Both the position numbers and the translations under genes were made by a program. The notes under the pieces were generated by a model. That model was not told the DNA's origin. It made no database searches and saw only the letters and a program-made list of their open reading frames with translations. DNA of 64,000 bases, taken from positions 14,056,001 to 14,120,000 of the forward strand of contig NC_067290.1 of the NCBI RefSeq assembly GCF_020740795.1. Reading direction: 5' to 3'. This DNA comes from Apus apus (lineage: Eukaryota > Chordata > Aves > Apodiformes > Apodidae). Positions 24,348 to 46,688 of this stretch are shown one piece after another (position 1 is the stretch's first letter; each line of letters starts with the position of its first letter).

Positions 24348-26152
24348 TCACACCTCGCAGATGATCACTGGGAAATCCACGTGAATGCGAGGGTGCTCTA
24401 GTTTCACTATGCCCTGAAAGAAGAGTCAGTGGTGAGCGGAGGAGAACACCCAACAGCAGCCCCAGGAGTCACCTCATACAGACAGAGGACACCGTGTCCT
24501 CAAGGAACAGGAGTCGGTAAAGCTGCTGTGACACCAGGTCTGCCTGAGCAGCAGCAGGCAAAGCAAAAGCACTTTGCTCTTCGAACTCGTCCCTGGAGAG
24601 CCGAGGGAGGCAGGGCTGCTGCCACACACGGAGCTCAGCAGGGCGAGAGAGGCGGGAGCTGCTCTGCCAGGCACTGCCCGTGCGGCAGCTGGTGTGTGAC
24701 TGGCAGATATTGGCTGTCTGGGCTTTTCATCCGGCACCTTTCATTCACGGGATTTAAAAGAATGAAAAGAGCTCTCTGAGAGAAAGCAGCCAGGGCAGCT
24801 GGCGCACAAGAAAAGCAGCTTTCTATCCAGAGGGGAGGCTGCTGAATGCATGCTCCCTCCACGCCAGCTTCAGGCGCAGTTCCCATGCTCCGTCCAAGCC
24901 TTCTCCTGTTACAGCACCAGGAGAACCCGCTGGCAGGTGGGGGATGGGGGTGGCGGGGGGAGCAGGGGCTCAGGGCCTGCTCTCTCCAGCTCAGCCCAGC
25001 TTTCCAACTGGGTAGATCGCAACCCACATCAACAAAGATTCAGTCCCACAGGCCAAGCCTTCCCCTGTGAGAACACCACCCCAGCAGTGGTGCTGAATCC
25101 TTCACTCCCCTGTAACTGCCTGCTTGGCACTGAGAGAGGTCCCTTCCTGCCAGTGCTACTCATCCCTTGGAACACACCAATGGCTCATCCCAGGTGCTCG
25201 CTAGTGCTTTGCCTTTCTGCTTACTTAGGAAAGACTCCTGCAAGGCTTCTCTCCAGCCCTGGTTTGATCCTCCCTTTTCTCCATTTATGCCCCCAGAAGC
25301 TTCCTTACAGGTGGGCTATCCTCCTGCACCAAGACCCCCCAATAAGTGTCCCTGCCTGGCTCCACCCAAGGAGACAAATCAGAGACAAAACCCTGAGCAC
25401 CACCGAGGTGCAAAACACATCACTGCCAACACCAGTCACTGCAGAGTGGCTGTGTGGAATGTGCACATGTCCTTCTTGGCCAGAAGCTGCCCAGAGGGAG
25501 AAGGCCCGTGCACAGCAGCTCCTGCAAAGCCAGGACTTCAGCTGTCGCCATGGAACTGTGGCACTCACTCTCCCCACCCCTCCACATGCTACCTGAGGTA
25601 TCAGGTTCTTGTGGATCCTCTTCAGCTTGGCGCGCTTCCTCCCGTTCTTGGTAACGATTGTCTCCTCGTAGAACTCGTGAGCGAGATCCCCATCTTCATC
25701 ATAGTACATGGAGCTGCGGAGAGGAGTGGCAAGGCGGGGGGAGGTGAGAGCCCACCAACAGCTGCCGGTCCCCATGGCCCCGCGCTGGGCCGGGCCGGCA
25801 CTGCCAGCCCTGGGAAGGCTCGGGGGCACCCGCTGCCGGGGGCTGCTCACCCGCCCCGTGCGGCAGGCCGCGCCTGTCCCCGGCCAGGCCAGCGCTCGGG
25901 CAGGCCCGCACCGACCCAGCAGCAGAGCACCCGCGCCCCCAGCCCCCGCGCGGCCATGGCAACCACAACCACAACCACACCCCCGCCCACGCCCCCTCAC
26001 CCGCGCCGAGTGAAGACGAAGGGGGTGGCGGCGCGCGCGGCCCGCGCTCGGGCCAGGGCCTGCTGCCCGCTGGGGCCCTCGGCGCCGCCGCCGCCCGCCG
26101 CCGGGGAGGCGAAGGGCCACAGCCCCCGCGACTTGGAGCCGCTGGTGCCCAT
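24348..26152 (-). CDS. TUSC2: Tumour suppressor candidate 2 (FUS1)
   Basis: Small myristoylated protein linked in mammals to mitochondrial calcium handling and tumour suppression. Exons are 26152-26001, 25713-25593 and 24413-24348, joined G|GC at the first junction and in phase 0 at the second, for 112 residues (human 110). The N-terminus MGTSGSK fits N-myristoylation (Gly2, Ser6). The Ala/Gly-rich residues 12-43 are variable. From TPFVFTRRG onward the protein is nearly human-like: SMYYDEDGDLAHEFYEE, TIVTKNGRKRAK and the end HPRIHVDFPVIICEV. The ATG chosen is the one matching the conserved MG start; the frame stays open upstream without another ATG I would prefer. No membrane segment. Confidence 0.95.
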
Positions 26153-26345
26153 GGCGGGGGCGGCGGGGGCGGCGGGAGCGGGGCGGGGGGCGGGGCGGGC
26201 GGGAGCGGCCCGGAGCCACCCGGAGCCACCGGCGGCGCCGCCCGAGCGCCTCCCTGCGCCGCGCTGCGACACTTCCGGCGCCCGCCGCGTCCCGCCCACG
26301 TGACCCGGGGGGGGGAGGAGGCGCCCGCATCACGTGAGAGCGGCG
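26153..26345 (-). promoter_or_regulatory. TUSC2 proximal promoter
   Basis: CpG-dense sequence directly upstream of the start codon. It contains an ETS-type site (ACTTCCGG, 26271-26278) and two CACGTG E-boxes at 26297-26302 and 26331-26336. Together these look like a housekeeping promoter with USF/MITF/TFEB-type elements. The RASSF1 polyadenylation signal is under 200 bp away. Confidence 0.6.
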
Positions 26346-26526
26346 CGGGGCGCGCCCGCTTCCCCGCCTGGCTCCGGCGGGAGCCCTGGGGCTGCGGGTT
26401 CGAGTCCTGGTACCGCCGCCATCGCTTCCCCAGTTGCACCACTGGGTCGTCGTGTCCCCTCCCACCCCAGCCCCAGCCCTCCTCGCCAAGGACATGCCGT
26501 AGGCCAAGCCTCGTCACCCAGATGTC

Positions 26527-26532
26527 TTTATT
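26527..26532 (-). terminator. RASSF1 polyadenylation signal
   Basis: AATAAA on the minus strand (plus-strand TTTATT), about 357 bp after the RASSF1 stop codon. This puts minisatellite B inside the RASSF1 3' UTR. Confidence 0.75.
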
Positions 26533-26549
26533 GGTGCTCAACACCCTGC

Positions 26550-26760
26550 TTTCCCAGGGACACCCGCTCCCCTGGGGACACTCACTTCCCTGGGGATACT
26601 TGCTCCCCCCGAAGACACTTGCTTCTTAGGGACATCCCACCCTCTGAGGACACTTGCTCCCCCCAGGGACACCCGCTCCCCCAGGGGACACTTGTTCTTC
26701 CCAGAGACCCCCACTCCCTAGGGCCACCCACTCCCCTGGGGACACCTACTCCTTGGGCCA
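26550..26760. repeat. Minisatellite array B in RASSF1 3' UTR
   Basis: About a dozen imperfect 16-20 bp units of the type GGGGACACTTGCTCCCC on the plus strand. The GGGGACAC core matches arrays A, C and D. In the RASSF1 mRNA it would be transcribed as the complementary GGGGAGCAAGTGTCCCC type. Confidence 0.85.
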
Positions 26761-26888
26761 GACCCATGCAGGCTGTGACGGCCCAATGTGTCTCGGGGTG
26801 CCCCTCTCCACCCCCCTCCCAGGTGCCCCCACCCGCCGGCAGGCGAGGATCCTGGCGTGCTGGTCGGCCACGGGTGCGGTTGTCGCGG

Positions 26889-29800
26889 TCACCCCGGCGT
26901 GTGCGTGGCCAGGGCCTCCTGCATCTTCTGTCGGCAGCGGGCGTAGCGGTGCCGCAGCTGGCGCACGTGCTCCTCCTCCTCCCGCTGCAGGATGCGCAGG
27001 AAGTTGTGCAGCTCCGGCAGTGTGAAGGCGTCCCACTGCGGGCACACGGGCTGCCGTCACAACGGGGACGTGGCGTGGGGACACACCATGTCCCCCTGGG
27101 GGCGTGGGTGCAGGTCCCCTCCTTGTACTCACGTTCACCTCCCCGGTCTCGTTCTCCTTCAGGACGAAGCTCAACACCTTCTCGCTGGGGCCAGCCAGCA
27201 GCCGCAGCCGCAGGGGCTGCTCATCGTCAGCCAGCTTCCGCAGGTACACTGCAATGGCAGCCACGTGTCACGGCGGGGACACTGCCACAGGGACACCATC
27301 ACCACGGGGATACTGCCACTACGGGGACACTGCTGCTGTGGGAATATCACTGCCATGGGGGACACTGCTGCTACAGGGATGCTGCTACCATGAGGATGCT
27401 GCCACCGTGGAGATATCACCACCACAGGGGACACCACTGCCATGGGAGACACTGCTGCCTTGAAGGACACATCCATGATGACAAGGGACACTGCCACCAA
27501 AGGGGGATACCACTACTACAGGGATCATGCCACTGTGGGGATGGTTCTGCCATAGGGATGCTGCCAATATTGGGACACCACCATGGGGGACATCGCTGCC
27601 ACCGGAGACACTGCTGCCAGGGGGGACATACTCATGGTGACAAGGGACACTGCTACCCAAGGGAGAAACCACTGCAACAGGGATGCTGCCACTATGGGGA
27701 CATCACTATGGGGAACATTGCTGCCATGAGGGACACTGCCATCAAGGAAGATACAACTGCAACAGGGACGCTGCCACTATGGAGACACTGCTGCCACAGG
27801 GGACACTGCTGCCACAGGGATGCTGCTGCCAGGAAGGACACCACTGCCATGGGAACACCACTGCAATGGGGGTGCTGCCACCATGGGGGACACAACCACC
27901 CTAGGGACATCACCACCATAGGGCCACCACCACCTAGCTGAAACTGTCACTACAGGGACATGGGCACCACCATGGGGACAGGGCCGCCCTGGGTGCTACC
28001 TTGCTCATCCTTCTCAGACCTCTCGAAGAGCGCGAACTTGCGGGGGTTGTCGATGACGGTGAACTTGCGGAGGAGGGCGTCGATGACCTCACTGGCGCGG
28101 GTGTGCGAGAGGATGTGCAGGTGCTTGACGGTGCCCTTGGGCAGGTAGAAGGACGTGCGGCGCTTCACCCCCGCGGCGCGCGGCCCCGGCCGCCCCGCCT
28201 GCACGCAGGGGACCCGCTTGGTGGCCGGCACAGAGACGGGGCGCACCAGCTTCAGCTGCACCTTGATGAAGCCAGTGTAGGAGCCGTCCTTGTTCTAGGA
28301 AACACCAGGAGGGGGGGTGAGTGGGGCCACGGCAGGGCACTGTGCTGCCCCCAGACCCCGCACCAGCCCCATACCAGGCTCATGAAGAGGTTGCTGTTGA
28401 TCTGGCTGTTGTACTCCTTGATCCGTTGCTCCACCTGCGCCTGGTCCAGCTCTGCCTTCTCCCACTCGCGGGGCTCATCCTGCAGGACAGTAGCTGGGAT
28501 GAGCGGCACTCTGGCTGGTGGGGCCCCTTCACCCACCCACCCTTGGAGTCCCACCGCCCCCCAGCCTGCCCCGAAATACCGGCTAACACACGCGTGGGTG
28601 GTTGCGCGGGGTTGCATCAGCCCGGCTGGCACTGAGCTGAGCTGGGCTGTGCCGGGGAAGCCCGGCTGAGCTCACCACGGCCCCAGGGAGGGACAGCGGC
28701 ACCGGCCACCCCTCCCCCCCCAGCCCTCGTCCCCAACCCCAGTGCTGAAGGGACGTGTGAACCCGCCGCCAGGACACCCCGGGGACGGGCGTCCCTCCCC
28801 GGCACCCCAGATCAGAGCGGTGTCCCCGAGGCAGAGCACCGGCTGCCGCCAGCCTGGCACCAGGGCGGCGGGGCAGGACGGGCGCCCGCGGGGACGCCCC
28901 GAGATTTGGAGCAGGAGGGGCGGGGTGGGGGTGCAGCCCGCCCGTGCCACTGGCACCCCGCTTCAAAACGCTGGCCCCGCGCTGCGGGAGGGCCAGGCTT
29001 CCCGGCTCAGCGTCCCTGCCGCCGGCACCCGCTGATGAGTGTTTACGTGGGGCCGCGGAGCCGCCGGGCAGAGCTGCACGTGTCCCCACGGCGCCGTGGG
29101 GCTGGGGAGCACCCGGGGCTCCCAACTCCGATGGCCACCCCATAGCACGCAGGCATTGCCGGACCCTGCTGGGGTCCCCACGGGATGGGGACAGCTGCAA
29201 GGCTGCCCCAAGGAGGGGGTCACCCTGGCACCCCCAAGCGCCGTCCTTCATCCCCTCCGGGAGCAGCTGCAGCCCTGGGGGTCCATGGGGCAGCCACGCC
29301 AGGCAGAGAAGCCCCTCTCACCCCACAGTGCCCCGTTCAACTGGTCAGGGCTGCTCTGTCCCACAGCCTGGCTCCGCTTGCCCCCGTACTGGCCCCCACA
29401 CTCCCCCCACCGCAGGGTCATGCCTAGCCCGCTTCTTGCCCCACAGCAGGGCCACGCTCATCGCCAAGACAGGACCACCTGCACCCCACGTTTTCCCCAC
29501 CGCGGGGCGACAATTGGCCCCGCACCAAGCCCACCCTCGCCTCCCTCCCAGCACCCAGCCCCGGGGGGTGCGCTCCCCCCCCGGCCGACGTCATCCCATC
29601 CCCCCGTGACGTCAGGGCCGGCGGCCCGGGAACCGACCTGGCGGCGGCGCGGGCGGCGGCCGAAAGAGGTGCGGGCGGTGTAGAAGAGCTCGGGCTCGGA
29701 GTCGGAGTCCTCCTGGCTGCAGTAGCCGCTACTGGCCGTGCTGCCCCCCGTGCCCCCCGCGCCGCCCCGCCGCAGCGCCAGCGCCGCCGCCCCGCCGCAG

Positions 29801-32033
29801 CCCCCGGCCCCGCCGCCGCCCGCCGCCCCGGCCGCCGGCACGGGCACGGACACGGCGGCGGCCGCCGTCCGACCCGGCCTCCCCGCGGCCCCGCGGGCAC
29901 ACGGGCACACCCGACCCCGCGCCAGCCCGGTCTCGGTTCCTCTCCCGGCTCGGCGCAGCCCCGTCCCGGCTCGGTCCAGCACAGTCCTGGTTCTTGTCCG
30001 GGCTCAGCTCCGCCCGGTCCCTGTCGCGCTCCCGGTCCCCGCTTGACTCAGCCCAGTCCCGGCTCAGCTCGGCCCGGTGCCTGTCGCAGTCCCGTCCCGG
30101 CTCAGCTCGGTCCCCGTACCCGCTCCAGCCCCGCCCCGGCCGTGGGGCTGACGCGGGCCGGGGGCGGCGCGGCGCGGTCCCGCTTCCGGCGGTGATTTCA
30201 CCCGCCACCGGGCCCGCCCGCCCGGACCCGCCGGAGCCTCGGCCCGGGGGGACAGCACGGCACAGCTCGGCATGGCACAGCTCGGCATGGCACAGCCCGG
30301 TATGGCACAGTACAGCACGGCGTGGCACAGCCCGTCATGGCAAAACACAGCAAAGCCTGGCATGGCTTGGCATAGTGTGGCACGGGGTAGACTGGCATGG
30401 CACAGCACTGCCCAGCCCAGCCCCGTGGCTTAACACAGCCCCCCATGGCACAGCCTCACTGAGCCCAGCCCAGCATGGCTTGGCACAGCCCGGCATGGTG
30501 TAGCCTGGCACGGCACAGCACAATGTGACACATAACAGCTTAGCACATGACATGGCTTCACACGGCACAGCCTCCCACCAGCCCGGGCAGCCCCAGGTCG
30601 GACAGTCCCTCCACCATCGCCCTTCCCTCCACCCAGGCCCTACCACGTTGGTGTCCTTCTCCAGTGCCTGCTCGCTGCCATCATCCTCGTCCCCAGTGCC
30701 CGGGGGGCCGCTGCAGTCCAGCCGCACCAGGGCCCGGCACCGGTAGTGGCAGGTGAAGCTGCAGTCTGGGGACAGGGACAGGACAGGGGGTCAGTGGTGG
30801 CACCCATCCTGTGGTACCCCAAATTCAGCTGGTGGGATTTCAGGGTACTTTGTGTTCAGTCTCCAGGGAGGGGCCTGGCCCTGGCTGTCAGGGTTGGTGG
30901 CCATGCCAAGCAGGGTACTGGTGCCCACTGGGACAAGGCCCAGTGCGTGGTGCCTAGTACCCATGGTTGCACAGCGCCAGTGCTGGTACCCAGTGCCCGG
31001 GGTGCCACCGTGCCAGGCGCCAGCTGCCTGCCCATGCCATATTGGTGCCCCAGGGGCAGCACTGTGGTGCCTGTGCTCCCTGCCTGGGCTGACCAGGGGG
31101 CTGCCCAGTATAGGGATGCCCAGTGCCCAGTGGAGCTGCCCAGTGCCCATGTCTGGTGCCTGGCGGGGATAATTGGTATTGAGATGCCCATGCCCAGTGT
31201 GAGTGCCCCATTCCATGATGCACCATGCCTGGTGTGGGTGTCTGGTGCTGGGATGCCCATGGCTAGTGCTAGGATGCTTGTGCCCAGTGCTGGAATGCTT
31301 CCTGCCCACTGCAGATGACAGGCACTGGGATGCCCAATGTGTGTACCCAGAACCCAGGAGGGGGTACAGTATGAGACTGGTCAGTGCCCAGGGTATGTGC
31401 TCAGTTCTGGGATGTCCATGCCTGGTGGGGGTGCCTGGTACCAGGATACCTGGTGCCTCCTGGGGGTAATTGGTACCAAGATGGCTGTGCCCAGTGAGGG
31501 TGCCCGGCGCCGGGACACCTGGTGCCCGGTAATGGGGTGCCTGTGCCTGGTGAGGTTGGCCAGTGCCTGGTGGCAGGATGCCCGGTACCAGAATACCTGG
31601 TATCCAGTAGTGATGCCTAGTGCTGGGATGCCCGGTGCCCGCTGGGGATGTTCCATGGGGGTTCCCCGTGGCGGGAAGCCCTGTGCCCTGTGGGGGTGCT
31701 CGATAGGGAAGCCTGGTGGCGGGACGCCCGGTGGGGATGCGGGTGGCGGGAGCCCCGGGGCACGGCGCGGTACTCACGGCGGCACTGGAGGCTCTTCCTG
31801 CCGCCGCCCCAGACGAAGTCCCCGCAGAGATCGCACCAGGTGTGGAGCCCGCGGCGCCGCGGCTCGAAGCGGTGCCCGATGCCCGGTGCCGCCGTCAGCC
31901 GCGGGTCGGGGTGAGCTCCGGGACCGGGACCGTGCCGGCGGGCCGGGCTGATGCGCAACGCGTTGGTTCGCTCCAGGCGGCCCCGTCCTGGCCGCGGCTC
32001 CGGCTGCAGATCCCGCAGCTCGATGAGTTCCAT
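26889..32033 (-). CDS. RASSF1: Ras association domain family member 1, isoform A
   Basis: Scaffold that binds MST kinases and microtubules and acts in Hippo signalling and apoptosis. Exons are 32033-31778, 30765-30644, 28479-28375, 28294-28000, 27248-27133 and 27035-26889, for 346 residues (human RASSF1A 340). The start ATG in MELIELRDL has a good Kozak context; the frame continues upstream only through a GTG. The C1 zinc finger spans residues 54-103 with the full H-C-C-C-C-H-C-C spacing (His54, Cys67, Cys70, Cys84, Cys87, His92, Cys95, Cys103). The Ras-association domain covers about 200-295 (RRTSFYLPKGTVKHLHILS, LRKFTVIDNPRKFALFER). The SARAH helix fills the end (WDAFTLPELHNFLRILQ). Introns 1, 2 and 4 and the 3' UTR carry minisatellites. 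A second promoter makes isoform C. Confidence 0.95.
27270..27965. repeat. 17-18 bp minisatellite array C in RASSF1 intron 4
   Basis: About 40 degenerate units such as GGGGACACTGCTGCCACA and GGGGACACCACTGCCATG fill almost the whole intron between the exons at 28000 and 27248. The period is near 17-18 bp. On the opposite strand the core matches array A (GGGGACACCAC). The period partly divisible by three leaves a long antisense open frame that should not be taken for a gene. Confidence 0.9.
29638..29982 (-). CDS. RASSF1: RASSF1 isoform C alternative first exon
   Basis: The frame ending at 29638 encodes STASSGYCSQEDSDSEPE, then LFYTARTSFGRRPRRRQ, and is followed by the donor CAG|GTCGGT. It joins in phase 0 to the shared exon at 28479 (DEPREWE), exactly as human RASSF1C. 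Isoform C lacks the C1 zinc finger. The frame is open upstream to a TGA near 29.99 kb, but I find no in-frame ATG; the first start-like codon is a GTG at 29982. The true N-terminus is therefore unresolved: a non-ATG start, an upstream exon, lineage loss of the isoform or a sequence error. The 29982 limit is only the outer bound of the open frame. Confidence 0.75.
29935..30125. repeat. Degenerate array I upstream of RASSF1C exon
   Basis: Irregular tandem copies built on CCCGGCTCAGCTCGGTCC (about 18-25 bp) within the upstream half of the RASSF1C island. Strongly diverged and CpG-containing. Confidence 0.65.
30250..30590. repeat. 15-bp minisatellite array H in RASSF1 intron 2
   Basis: Roughly 20 copies of a unit like GGCATGGCACAGCTC. 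The left end (30255-30330) is nearly perfect and the right end increasingly diverged. It lies immediately upstream of the RASSF1C promoter island. The core differs from the GGGGACAC arrays. Confidence 0.9.
30890..31745. repeat. Diverged array J in RASSF1 intron 1
   Basis: Over 850 bp of short imperfect blocks such as GATGCCCGGTGCC, GGTGCCTGGTACCAG and GGTGCCCAGTG, with a period near 20 bp and some higher-order structure. It occupies nearly all of the intron between the two exons that encode the C1 domain and stops about 30 bp from the exon 1 donor. Confidence 0.8.
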
Positions 32034-32260
32034 GGCCCGGCCGCGGGCGGGGGCCGACACCGGGGATGGGGCCGGGGCGGGGACCGGGAGGGGCCGCCCC
32101 GTCCGGGCTCCGCGGGGAGGGGGGGGCGGAGGGAAACTGAGGCAGGAGCGGGGCGGGGAGGGGGAGCCGCACAGCCCCTTTGGGGTCCCGACCGCAGACC
32201 CCCGGTGCCGGCAAGCCCGGCGAGGTTTGGCTGCAGGCGGGGATGAGGCTTCCGACGCCG
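31745..32260 (-). promoter_or_regulatory. RASSF1A CpG island promoter
   Basis: Dense CpG sequence covering the isoform A first exon and about 230 bp upstream, with GC boxes (GGGGGGGCGG-type) near 32095-32165. In human tumours the orthologous island is the one silenced by methylation. The start site probably lies between 32.05 and 32.20 kb. Confidence 0.75.
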
Positions 32261-33193
32261 CTGCTGGGTAAGGGGGGGCCCTGCTCCAGCAGCCCCGCTA
32301 TCTCTAGTGGGGCCAGCCTGGCTCTGTGCCTCAGTTTCCCAGCTGGGAAAGGAGCTGGGGGAATTTCTGGCAGCAGACGAGAAGCAGCTCAGCCTCCCCC
32401 GTGCTCGGTCTGGAGGCAGCTCCCGCTGAGCAGCCAAGGCTCAAGGCGTGGAGTTTACAAGCCCAGGCTGCTCATCCAGAGCAAGATGGTTTCCTGCTCA
32501 CTGTCATGGCTTCTTTGGCCCTTTGGCTGCAGCTGGTAGCTGGAAAGAGGTGGTGATGCACCCCAAGGCACAGCAAGCCACCAGTAAACCCTGCAGAGAG
32601 ATGCTGGTGGGCAGGGAGGTCCAAGCCCCTCACTGCTCAGGAGAGGGGATTGGGGGAAATAGTCCCTGCAAGATGGCAGATGAGAAACACCCCATAAAAA
32701 CTCATCTGCTTTCTTACAGCAAAGTGCTCGTGCTAACCACATCCTTTGTCTCCTCTCACTACTCTTAACGATGGTGACCAAAAGATAAGAGGCAACACTG
32801 AGGCCTCCTTGCACCCCTCCCTCTCTCAGCCTCAAAAGGCTTGGCCTTCCTGGTAACCATGAGGGTATTTGCTCTTTTTTTTTCTGGTTCTCTGTTGTTT
32901 CTGTTGTTACAGAGGAGAAAAATGGCCACACCTCCCTCTCCCTGGGTGTGACGGAGGGGAAGGAAGCAGTTTAGCATCTTCATCTAGCAGGAAAAAAGCA
33001 GGAGCTGAGCAGCAGTGGGGTGCACAACAACGTATATTGGAGAAGGCTGCAGGGTGGGGTGAGGAGGAGAGGCTGAGCCCGCCAGCACAGCCCGGGGCTG
33101 GCAGCAGGCAGAAGGGGCCTTTGCTGCCTTCTGTGTGGTTCCTGGGCCCTCTGCCTCACTGAGCCATGGGTTAGATGCCAGTCACTGCTTCTG
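32261..33193. other. Spacer and ZMYND10 3' UTR
   Basis: The stretch from the RASSF1A island to the ZMYND10 stop codon. No canonical AATAAA follows the stop on the minus strand; a variant AATATA lies near 33032-33038. No other gene is seen. Confidence 0.5.
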
Positions 33194-42924
<9,731 letters not shown>

Positions 42925-42944
42925 GGCGGCGCTATGGCGGCTGC

Positions 42945-42958
42945 GTCGCTATGGCAAC
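42945..42958 (-). promoter_or_regulatory. RFX X-box upstream of ZMYND10
   Basis: GTCGCTATGGCAAC matches 12 of 14 bases of the palindromic X-box GTTGCCATGGCAAC bound by RFX factors. It lies 21-34 bp upstream of the start codon, so it is at or inside the 5' UTR. RFX2/RFX3 with FOXJ1 drive motile-cilium genes, which fits the role of ZMYND10. Confidence 0.7.
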
Positions 42959-43029
42959 CAGAGGCGCGCTGGCCGCCCCGCTGCCGCCCCCTGGCGGCCC
43001 GGAGGAGCGGCGGGAGTCGGGGGGCGCAT

Positions 43030-43112
43030 CGGGCTGCGGGGACACGCGGGGACACTGCGGGGGGACACACTGCGGGGACACACTGCGGGGACACACTGCG
43101 GGGGGACACACG
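43030..43112. repeat. 13-bp tandem repeat E in NPRL2 3' UTR
   Basis: Four to five copies of ACTGCGGGGACAC, with small G-run expansions, lie right after the NPRL2 stop codon. They share the GGGGACAC core with the other arrays and occupy much of the roughly 200 bp between NPRL2 and the ZMYND10 start. Confidence 0.95.
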
Positions 43113-43135
43113 GGCCCTGGCTGCCAGCCGCGGTG

Positions 43136-46461
<3,326 letters not shown>

Positions 46462-46688
46462 CGCGGCCCCGGGCAGCGGCGCGCGCTGCGTCACACGGCG
46501 GCGCCGGGGGGCGGGGCCTCGCGCTGAGTGACACGCCGCTCAGCCACTCAGCGGCGGCGGGGCGGGCCCTGGTACGGACGGACAGCCCGCCCGGCCCAAT
46601 GGGAGCCCTCGGCCCGGCCCGCCCGGCCCAATGGGAGCCCTCGGCCCGGCCGCCCGGCGGCGGCGGCGGCGCTTCCCGCACGGCTGCC
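46462..46688. promoter_or_regulatory. Bidirectional NPRL2/CYB561D2 promoter
   Basis: Only 227 bp separate the two divergent start codons, all CpG-rich. Two copies of a 32-bp direct repeat (about 46584-46647) each contain CCCAATGGGAGCCCTCGGCC, giving two CCAAT boxes exactly 32 bp apart (CAAT at 46597 and 46629). CCAAT boxes are NF-Y sites and are common in divergent housekeeping promoters. Confidence 0.8.

Larger units (their letters stand above)
29560..30250 (-). promoter_or_regulatory. RASSF1C internal CpG island
   Basis: Second CpG island inside RASSF1, spanning and lying upstream of the isoform C first exon. In mammals the RASSF1A and RASSF1C promoters are separate CpG islands a few kilobases apart; the same arrangement is seen here (29.6-30.2 against 31.75-32.26 kb). 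Its upstream part consists of array I. Confidence 0.7.

Noticed and set aside
26397-26407. Exact tRNA B-box consensus GGTTCGAGTCC
   Set aside because: No matching acceptor stem, D-arm or A-box lies 50-80 bp upstream, and the TACCGCC that follows has no complementary partner. It is an isolated match in a GC-rich promoter.
26334-27941. A 535-codon plus-strand open frame antisense to RASSF1
   Set aside because: It starts at GTG rather than ATG, runs across RASSF1 exons 5 and 6 in antisense and through two minisatellites whose period keeps one frame open. The predicted protein is repeat-derived low complexity (Cys/His/Gly runs), so I treat it as chance.
31617-32060. Upstream start for RASSF1A at 32060
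   Set aside because: The codon at that position is GTG. The ATG at 32033 has a strong Kozak context and aligns with the human ELIEL start.
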